Below are positions 1 to 5,077 of a stretch of 5,769 nt of DNA, in pieces. The stretch is from an uncultured Prosthecobacter sp. (lineage in GTDB: Bacteria; Verrucomicrobiota; Verrucomicrobiia; Verrucomicrobiales; Verrucomicrobiaceae): contig CALDGV010000317.1 in assembly GCA_937941745.1 (NCBI GenBank), positions 1 to 5,769 on the forward strand, read 5' to 3'. The translations under genes and the position numbers were made by a program. The first letter of the stretch is position 1. Every line of letters starts with the position of its first letter. The notes under the pieces were generated by a model. That model worked only from the letters and a program-made list of their open reading frames with translations, made no database searches and was not told where the DNA came from.

Positions 1-252
1 GGACGGATCGACTTTGAATTCGACCTCAAGGATGAAGTCCGAATACTTTTTCGCGGTGCAGAGGAAGGAATTGCCGGTGTTGGGAACGGTTTTGCCAACA
101 ATCGCGCCATCCTGAATCCGGTATTCGGCTGTGCCACTGTGCTGCTCCCAGCCGGCGAGGGTCTTTCCGTCAAAAAGCGAGGTGAAGCTGTCCTGCGCAT
201 GGGTTTGCAAGGCAAGTGCGGTCAGGGCGATGAATAATGAAGTGGAACGCAT
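1..252 (-). CDS. Secreted DUF1080 (3-keto-disaccharide hydrolase-like) protein, N-terminal part
   Basis: Reading leftwards from the ATG at 252-250, the frame stays open for 84 codons to the window edge, so the C-terminal part is missing. Residues 1-19 form a typical Sec signal peptide: Arg2, a hydrophobic core SLFIALTALAL, then a THA|QD cleavage site (Ala19/Gln20). The mature protein opens with FTSLFDGKTLAGWE at residues 23-36, followed by YRIQDGAIVGK and later KKYSDFILEVEF. This is the characteristic start of the DUF1080 domain (Pfam PF06439, 3-keto-disaccharide hydrolase), which has a concanavalin-like beta-sandwich fold. Family members are exported and thought to act on 3-keto-glycosides or other glycans; the exact substrate here cannot be told. 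No clear Shine-Dalgarno sequence precedes the ATG. The gene lies 63 bp downstream of the dehydrogenase gene on the same strand, so co-transcription is plausible. The family assignment is fairly secure; the function is inferred. Confidence 0.85.
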   Translation of the reverse strand, partial: MRSTSLFIALTALALQTHAQDSFTSLFDGKTLAGWEQHSGTAEYRIQDGAIVGKTVPNTGNSFLCTAKKYSDFILEVEFKVDPS

Positions 253-315
253 AGGGCCGAGATGAACGTTCACGCCTGGGCGTGTCTGACATCAAGTATG
301 GAGGTCTCCGATCGC
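253..315 (-). other. Short spacer between the dehydrogenase and DUF1080 genes
   Basis: This 63 bp gap separates two co-directional minus-strand genes. It holds a perfect 6 bp inverted repeat (271-284) and a smaller GGAG/CTCC interrupted palindrome (300-309). On the minus strand no T-run follows either hairpin, so I do not call an intrinsic terminator. I found no convincing -10/-35 pair: a TTGATG hexamer on the minus strand (295-290) has no matching -10 at the right distance. Read-through from the upstream gene is the simplest view. Confidence 0.4.
271..284. repeat. Perfect 6 bp inverted repeat, CACGCC-TG-GGCGTG
   Basis: The arms at 271-276 and 279-284 are exact reverse complements separated by two bases. 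As RNA it would form a 5 bp GC-rich stem with a 4-base loop. As DNA it could be a small operator half-site pair, lying about 20 bp upstream of the DUF1080 start codon. The pairing is read directly from the sequence; any function is conjecture, and a repeat this short can occur by chance in GC-rich DNA. Confidence 0.4.
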
Positions 316-1524
316 CTAAAGGGCTTCGCGCAGAATCTCGATCAGTTGTTCCTGTGGCAGCGAAACGGGATTTCCCTTCATGCTGCTGGCCCGGGAGGCT
401 TTTTCCGCCATTTCGCAAAGATGGTCTTCCTGGAGGCCAAAACTGCGAAGGGATGGGATGCCTAGCGTTTTCGTCATTTGCCGAAGAAGCGCTTCAGCCT
501 GCTGCGGGTCAGCCTTGGGCTGGCCCGTGAGGAGGCCTGCGGCCTGCTGAAAGCGCTCCTGCAGGCGTGAATCGGCGGATTTTTGCACGATTTCCGCATT
601 GGCCTTCCAAACTGGGGCCAGGAGCGCGGCACAGACAGCTCCATGGGGTGCGTGAAACTTTCCGCCAATGGGGGCTGCGAATCCATGCACTGCTCCAAGG
701 CCGGCATTGGCCAGAGCCATGCCGCTGAAAAGCGCAGCCAGTGCCATGTCTTCCCGGGCTTCAAGATCGCTGCCGTCTTGAACTGCCTTTTCGAGGGAGC
801 GGACCGCACGACGGATGCCTTCAGCGCAGAGGGCGTCGGTCATTGGCTGGGCACGGCAGGAAACGTAGGCTTCGAGGCACTGGGTGAGGGCATCCATGCC
901 ACTGGCGGCGGTGACGGCGGCAGGGCAGTCACGAGCCAGTTCGGGATCAATGAGGGCGACCTGGGGCAGCATCGAGGCATGGCGCAAGCTCGCTTTGACC
1001 GCGTGCTCTGGGCAGGATAACACGGCATTGCGGGTGACTTCGGCTCCCGTGCCTGCGGTGGTCGGCAGGGCGATGCAGGGCAGGGAGGGATGGTCCAGCG
1101 CCTGGCCTTTGCCCACTACTTCCAGGTAGTGGAGCGCTTCCTTCGGCTGTGGGGCCAGGGCAGCTATGGCCTTTCCCGCATCTACGGCACTGCCTCCGCC
1201 AATGCCAACAACGACCTGAATGCCCTTTTTCAGGGCTATTTCGGCTCCTGCTACAGCCTCCCCCAGCTTGGGTTCTCCTTGGATGCTGAAGATTTCACAG
1301 CTCATGCCAGCCTTCCGCAGGGATTCGACCGCCCATTCCGCCCGCTCAGGGCGGCTCCCGGTCACAAGCAGGATGCGGCTGCCCAGGGGCTGGCAGAGGG
1401 CCGCCAATTGGGCCGAGCAGCCACGGCCGAAAATGACCCGGGAGGCAGTGGCAAATTCAAAGCGGATCATGGCAGGAGTGGTCTGGTCAAAACTTGGGGC
1501 GGTAAAGGCTGCGATGATTGACAT
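316..1524 (-). CDS. Iron-containing alcohol dehydrogenase family protein (402 aa)
   Basis: This is a group III (Fe-type) alcohol dehydrogenase, Pfam PF00465: a cytoplasmic NAD(P)-dependent enzyme that interconverts an alcohol and an aldehyde or ketone. The N-terminal Rossmann-like half carries the nucleotide-binding motif GIGGGSAVDAGKA (residues 107-119) and PTTAGTGAEVT (154-164). The C-terminal helical half carries the metal site. By alignment to FucO the ligands would be Asp211, Gln215 (His in FucO), His280 and His294; the FucO histidine four residues after the third ligand is Ala284 here. The block DALTQ, then AVHGFAAPIGG and APHGAV, resembles a known Fe-ADH subfamily of unclear substrate. 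Length is normal. Residues 1-18 precede the usual family start, so Met19 (codon 1470-1468) giving 384 aa is a real alternative. An AGAGGA lies 12 nt before the first ATG, and no SD precedes Met19. The gene is divergent from the pil genes and likely co-transcribed with the DUF1080 gene. Substrate unknown. Confidence 0.9.
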   Translation of the reverse strand: MSIIAAFTAPSFDQTTPAMIRFEFATASRVIFGRGCSAQLAALCQPLGSRILLVTGSRPERAEWAVESLRKAGMSCEIFSIQGEPKLGEAVAGAEIALKKGIQVVVGIGGGSAVDAGKAIAALAPQPKEALHYLEVVGKGQALDHPSLPCIALPTTAGTGAEVTRNAVLSCPEHAVKASLRHASMLPQVALIDPELARDCPAAVTAASGMDALTQCLEAYVSCRAQPMTDALCAEGIRRAVRSLEKAVQDGSDLEAREDMALAALFSGMALANAGLGAVHGFAAPIGGKFHAPHGAVCAALLAPVWKANAEIVQKSADSRLQERFQQAAGLLTGQPKADPQQAEALLRQMTKTLGIPSLRSFGLQEDHLCEMAEKASRASSMKGNPVSLPQEQLIEILREAL

Positions 1525-1545
1525 AGCCGCGCAAATTCCTCTAAA
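1518..1545 (+). promoter_or_regulatory. Candidate sigma70-type promoter for the pilB-pilB-pilC cluster
   Basis: A perfect consensus -35 hexamer TTGACA (1518-1523) is followed after 16 bp by TCTAAA (1540-1545), which matches 4 of 6 bases of TATAAT. TAAAAC at 1542-1547 with an 18 bp spacer is an equally scoring alternative -10. Transcription would begin near 1552, giving a leader of about 35 nt before the first ATPase ATG at 1587. The position at the head of the rightward gene cluster fits. The -35 overlaps the proposed start codon of the divergent dehydrogenase. It is called by eye only, and sigma factor preferences in this phylum are not well defined. Confidence 0.45.
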
Positions 1546-1586
1546 ACACCATTTCTCACGAAAATCAGCGCCCCCCGACTGACCGC
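1525..1586. promoter_or_regulatory. Divergent intergenic region between dehydrogenase and first pilB gene
   Basis: These 62 bp separate two divergently read genes and must hold, or overlap, both promoters and leaders. It contains the -10 part of the rightward promoter candidate and, on the minus strand, an AGAGGA that could serve as the dehydrogenase ribosome-binding site. A run of six C (1571-1576) lies just before the rightward start codon. I could not find a good leftward promoter. If the dehydrogenase really starts at Met19 the region grows to 116 bp. Confidence 0.5.
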
Positions 1587-3251
1587 ATGTATTCCAACGA
1601 AGATTTCCTCATCGAACTGCTCACCGAGGCAGGCTACGTCAGCGCCCAGGATCTCCAGCAGGCGAAAATCAACAAAAAGGGCCTGGAGACGCCCTTGGAG
1701 ACACTGATCAAGACAGGGGTGGTCAGTGACGAGCAGCTGGCACAGCTCGTGGCTTCCAACAGCGGCATGGAGTATGTGGACCTCCACGGTTTCACCGTGA
1801 ATCCTGCCATGAAGGCGCTGGTGCCCGTGGAGACAGCCATCAAATACAAGATCGCTCCCATCGGCATCAATGGCACCTCACTGCAGGTCGCTGTGGCTGA
1901 TCCCTACGATTTTGAGACGTTGGATGCCCTGCCTCACGTCTTGCAGCCTGACATGGAGTTTTACTGCTCCACCCCCAACCTCATTCGCGAGGTGCAGGCG
2001 AACCTCTATGGCAATGAAGCCATCATGGGCACCGGAGGCACCAAGATTCCTGGGTCTGATGCTGGGTCGAATGATGGTGATGCGCCGATCATCAAGCTGG
2101 TCACCAACATGCTCATGGACGCCTTCCGCAACAAGGCCTCCGACATTCACATCGAACCGCTGGAAAAAGACATCCGCATCCGCTTCCGCATGGATGGTGT
2201 GATGGTGGACATCGAGCACCACCCGAAACGGCTGCTGCCTTCCATCATCGCCCGCGTGAAGATCATGACCGGCACGATGAGCATCGATGAAAAGCGAGTG
2301 CCTCAGGACGGCCGTATTCAGATGAAGTTTGGGGACAAGGAGCTTGATCTTCGCGTCTCCATCATCCCGACGCAGAACGGTGAAAGCGTGGTCATGCGTG
2401 TTCTGGACAAGAGCAGCCTGCGCCTTGGCTTGAGCGACATGGGCTTCTTCAGTGATGACCAGGACTGCTTCGAGAAGCTGATCTCCCTGCCAGATGGCAT
2501 CGTCTTGGTCACGGGCCCCACGGGTTCAGGCAAAACGACGACGCTCTATGCCTGCTTGAACTTCATCAACCGCCCTGACCGCAAGATCATCACGGTGGAA
2601 GACCCCGTGGAGTATGAGCTTCCCGGCATCAATCAGGTGATGGTGAAAGAAGATGTCGGCATGACCTTCGCCGCCGCCCTTCGAGCCATGCTGCGTCAGG
2701 CGCCGAACATCATCATGCTGGGTGAGATTCGTGACGCCGAGACGGCTGGCATTGCCATCCAGGCCTCTCTGACGGGGCACTTGGTCTTCTCCACGCTGCA
2801 CACCAACGATGCTCCGAGCGCGGTGGCTCGTCTTTCGGACATCGGCATCAAGCCATTCCTCATTGCCTCCGCCGTGCGCGGCATCCTGGCCCAGCGCCTT
2901 GTCCGCAAGCTCTGTGCCGAGTGCAAGCAGCCTTCGGGGCTCAGTGACAAGGAGCTTCGTCAGCTCGGTCTGGAGGCCAGCCAGCTTTTCAGCGCCAATG
3001 TCATGGGGCCGAAAGGCTGCAACAAGTGCCGCAACTCCGGCTACCGCGGTCGTATGGTGATCGCGGAGATCTTCAAGGTGGACGACGAGGTGAGGAACAT
3101 GATCAACCAGAACCTGACGACACCGCAGCTCAGGAAACGTGCCCGTGAGCTCGGCATGAGAACCCTTCGTGAAGATGGTGTTCGCAAGGTGCTTGCCGGC
3201 ATCACCACGGCTGATGAGGTCGTTGAGGCCACCATGTCCGACGCTGAATGA
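1587..3251 (+). CDS. pilB: Type IV pilus/T2SS assembly ATPase, PilB/GspE family, first copy (554 aa)
   Basis: This is a cytoplasmic hexameric secretion ATPase that would power pilin or pseudopilin assembly on the PilC/GspF platform. Residues 1 to about 145 form an MshEN/T2SSE_N-like domain, and about 165-554 the GspE ATPase domain (PF00437). Visible motifs: HIEPLEKDIRIRFRMDG (188-204), VPQDGR (238-243), Walker A GPTGSGKT (310-317), Asp box EDPVEYEL (338-345), Walker B IIMLGEIRD (375-383), His box HLVFSTLHTND (398-408), and the zinc tetracysteine motif C443-x2-C446 ... C478-x2-C481. The N-terminal domain and the Cys motif mark it as an assembly (PilB/GspE) rather than a retraction (PilT) motor. 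Odd points: RQAPN (370-374) replaces the usual RQDPD before Walker B, and no Shine-Dalgarno precedes the ATG, only a C-rich leader. It heads a cluster with a second copy 51 bp downstream and then pilC. The family is certain; whether it serves a T4 pilus or a T2SS is open. Confidence 0.95.
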   Translation: MYSNEDFLIELLTEAGYVSAQDLQQAKINKKGLETPLETLIKTGVVSDEQLAQLVASNSGMEYVDLHGFTVNPAMKALVPVETAIKYKIAPIGINGTSLQVAVADPYDFETLDALPHVLQPDMEFYCSTPNLIREVQANLYGNEAIMGTGGTKIPGSDAGSNDGDAPIIKLVTNMLMDAFRNKASDIHIEPLEKDIRIRFRMDGVMVDIEHHPKRLLPSIIARVKIMTGTMSIDEKRVPQDGRIQMKFGDKELDLRVSIIPTQNGESVVMRVLDKSSLRLGLSDMGFFSDDQDCFEKLISLPDGIVLVTGPTGSGKTTTLYACLNFINRPDRKIITVEDPVEYELPGINQVMVKEDVGMTFAAALRAMLRQAPNIIMLGEIRDAETAGIAIQASLTGHLVFSTLHTNDAPSAVARLSDIGIKPFLIASAVRGILAQRLVRKLCAECKQPSGLSDKELRQLGLEASQLFSANVMGPKGCNKCRNSGYRGRMVIAEIFKVDDEVRNMINQNLTTPQLRKRARELGMRTLREDGVRKVLAGITTADEVVEATMSDAE

Positions 3252-3302
3252 TCCCAACCCTGACTGCGCGAATCCCCGAAAGCGAAATCCTTCCCCCCTG
3301 AT

Positions 3303-4961
3303 ATGACCCCCCAGAACGTCATCGACATGCTTCAGTCCCGCGGAGTGATTGACTCCGGAGTGGCTGAAAGCCTCAGCCAGGACTGCGTGCACAATGGCAA
3401 GGACATCCTCCAGACCCTGATCGACTATGGAATTTTTCAGGTCGAAGACGAGTTCTGGGCCGCCGTCGCCGATGAACTTGGTGCCGATCACTTCGATCTC
3501 TCCTCCTACGAGCCTCCTCCCTCGGTCATTAACATCATCCCGGCAGGCATGGCCCGGCTGTACGGAGCTTTTCCCATCACACTTGATGCCCGCGGACTTC
3601 ACGTTGCCTTCACGGACCCTCTGAATCCCCAGCTGGTGGAGGACCTTCACTTCGGCCTTGGCAAGCAGATCGTGCCTGTGGTGGCACGCCGCAGCCAGGT
3701 CCAGGCTTTGATTGACAAGCATTACGGCACCAGCGCGCCCAGCATCGAGGACATTTTTGGAGGCTTGGCCTCAACGGGCAAGGACAGCCCCGAAGTGGAG
3801 GCCAATTCCGCTCCGATCGTGAAGTTTGTGGACCTGGTCATGACCCAGGCCATCAAGGAAAAGGCTTCCGACATTCATTTCGAGCCGTTCGAGCATGAGT
3901 TCAAAATCCGCTATCGTGTGGACGGTGCCCTTTACGAAATGGCTCCACCTCCGGTGCATCTGGCCAATTCGGTGATCTCACGTGTGAAGGTGATGGCGAA
4001 CATGAACATCGCCGAACGTCGCATTCCTCAGGATGGGCGCATCATGACAGTGGTGAATGGCAAGCCGGTGGACATGCGTGTGAACTCCCTGCCTACACAG
4101 CATGGTGAGTCTGTTGTTATGCGTGTTCTTGACCGCAGCTCCGTGAATCTGGAGCTCGAGCATCTCGGCATGCCGCCCTACCTCTTCGACTACATCACGG
4201 AAACTATCGAGAAGCCGAACGGCATCTTCATCGTGACAGGTCCCACCGGTGCCGGCAAGACCACGACCCTCTATGCCTGCCTGCGTCGCATCAATCAGAT
4301 CGACACCAAGGTGCTGACGGCCGAAGACCCGGTCGAATATGAGCTCGACGGCATCATGCAGGTGCCGGTGAACGACGCAGTAGGCCTTACCTTTGGCAAG
4401 GCTCTCAGGGCCTTCCTTCGTCAGGACCCTGACAAGATCATGGTGGGAGAGATGCGTGATGTCGAAACAGCTCAGATTGCCATCCAGGCCTCACTCACGG
4501 GTCACTTGGTGCTCAGCACCCTGCACACCAATGATGCGGCCGGTGCCGTCACTCGTCTTGTGGACATGGGGGTTCAACCCTTCCTGGTTTCGGCCACCCT
4601 TGAAGGGGTTCTCGCCCAGCGCCTTCTGCGCACCATCTGCAAAAACTGCCGCTCGGCTTATGACCCGAGCCTCTCCATCCTCAATCAGCTCGGCCTGAAT
4701 CCCGAAGATCTGGGCGGCAAGCAGTTCTACACCGGCGGCGGTTGCGACAAATGTGGCGGTTCCGGTTACAAGGGCCGAAAAGGCATCTACGAGCTTCTCG
4801 ATGTCTCGGATCCGATTCGTGAACTCATCATTGACCGTGCGCCCACCTTGGCCCTCAAGCAGAAGGCGATCGAGCTCGGAATGATGACGCTGCGAGAAGA
4901 TGGTCTTCGTAACATTTACGATGGCGAGACCACGATCGAAGAAGTCCTCAAATACACCTGA
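3303..4961 (+). CDS. pilB: Type IV pilus/T2SS assembly ATPase, PilB/GspE family, second copy (552 aa)
   Basis: This is a second full-length assembly ATPase directly after the first, on the same strand. The order is an MshEN-like N-terminal domain (about 1-145), a linker, then the GspE ATPase domain (about 167-552). Motifs: IHFEPFEHEFKIRYRVDG (191-208), IPQDGR (241-246), Walker A GPTGAGKT (313-320), Asp box EDPVEYEL (341-348), RQDPD (373-377, canonical), Walker B KIMVGEMRD (378-386), His box HLVLSTLHTND (401-411), and tetracysteine C446-x2-C449 ... C481-x2-C484 with the same 31-residue spacing as the first copy. In the stretch from Walker A to just past the Asp box I count 30 identities in 41 positions against the first copy; the N-terminal domains are much less alike. 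All catalytic motifs are intact, so both proteins should be active ATPases. It is not PilT-like. No Shine-Dalgarno is visible; a C6 run lies 4 nt before the ATG. A division of roles or a mixed hexamer with the first copy is inference. Confidence 0.95.
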   Translation: MTPQNVIDMLQSRGVIDSGVAESLSQDCVHNGKDILQTLIDYGIFQVEDEFWAAVADELGADHFDLSSYEPPPSVINIIPAGMARLYGAFPITLDARGLHVAFTDPLNPQLVEDLHFGLGKQIVPVVARRSQVQALIDKHYGTSAPSIEDIFGGLASTGKDSPEVEANSAPIVKFVDLVMTQAIKEKASDIHFEPFEHEFKIRYRVDGALYEMAPPPVHLANSVISRVKVMANMNIAERRIPQDGRIMTVVNGKPVDMRVNSLPTQHGESVVMRVLDRSSVNLELEHLGMPPYLFDYITETIEKPNGIFIVTGPTGAGKTTTLYACLRRINQIDTKVLTAEDPVEYELDGIMQVPVNDAVGLTFGKALRAFLRQDPDKIMVGEMRDVETAQIAIQASLTGHLVLSTLHTNDAAGAVTRLVDMGVQPFLVSATLEGVLAQRLLRTICKNCRSAYDPSLSILNQLGLNPEDLGGKQFYTGGGCDKCGGSGYKGRKGIYELLDVSDPIRELIIDRAPTLALKQKAIELGMMTLREDGLRNIYDGETTIEEVLKYT

Positions 4962-5077
4962 TCATGACGTCGAGGATCCAGAAAATGCCACGCCCAACGG
5001 CATGAATTTGGTGGACAGAATCCTTCGCTCGCCGGTAATCTCAAAATCACTTTTATAAATTCCCCAGCAGTCCTTGT
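4962..5077 (+). other. 116 bp spacer upstream of pilC
   Basis: This gap is longer and more AT-rich at its 3' end than the 51 bp gap between the two ATPase genes. It holds TATAAA (5054-5059), which could be a -10 element about 18 nt before the pilC ATG, but no acceptable -35 lies 16-18 bp upstream. A weak ATGCC/GGCAT hairpin (4985-5003, 9-base loop) is not followed by a T-run. No open frame of note is present. pilC is probably transcribed with the ATPases, perhaps with an extra weak promoter. Confidence 0.35.

Noticed and set aside
583..1020. A 145-codon plus-strand frame opposite the dehydrogenase gene.
   Set aside because: It lies wholly within the well-supported minus-strand dehydrogenase and shows no family motif, so it is treated as a shadow.
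2526..3722. A 398-codon open frame on the minus strand, antisense to both ATPase genes.
   Set aside because: It crosses the gap between two unmistakable GspE-family genes, has a His/Val/Gly/Asp-rich composition typical of antisense translation, and shows no recognisable domain. It is a shadow frame in GC-rich DNA.
1587..4961. Recent duplication or recombination between the two ATPase genes.
   Set aside because: Short near-identical DNA stretches occur only in motif regions. The N-terminal domains and many core positions differ, so this is an old paralogue pair and not a fresh repeat.
3303..4961. Second ATPase as the PilT retraction motor.
   Set aside because: It has a full N-terminal MshEN-like domain and the tetracysteine motif and is 552 residues long; PilT proteins lack both features and are much shorter.
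4985..5003. ATGCC/GGCAT hairpin after the second ATPase gene as a terminator.
   Set aside because: The stem is only 5 bp with a 9-base loop and no T-run follows. The downstream gene belongs to the same machine, so termination here is unlikely.
5008..5030. Possible sigma54 (-24/-12) promoter before pilC, starting at TTGGTGG.
   Set aside because: The GG to GC distance is 12 bases instead of the required 10, and the flanking bases do not match the consensus.
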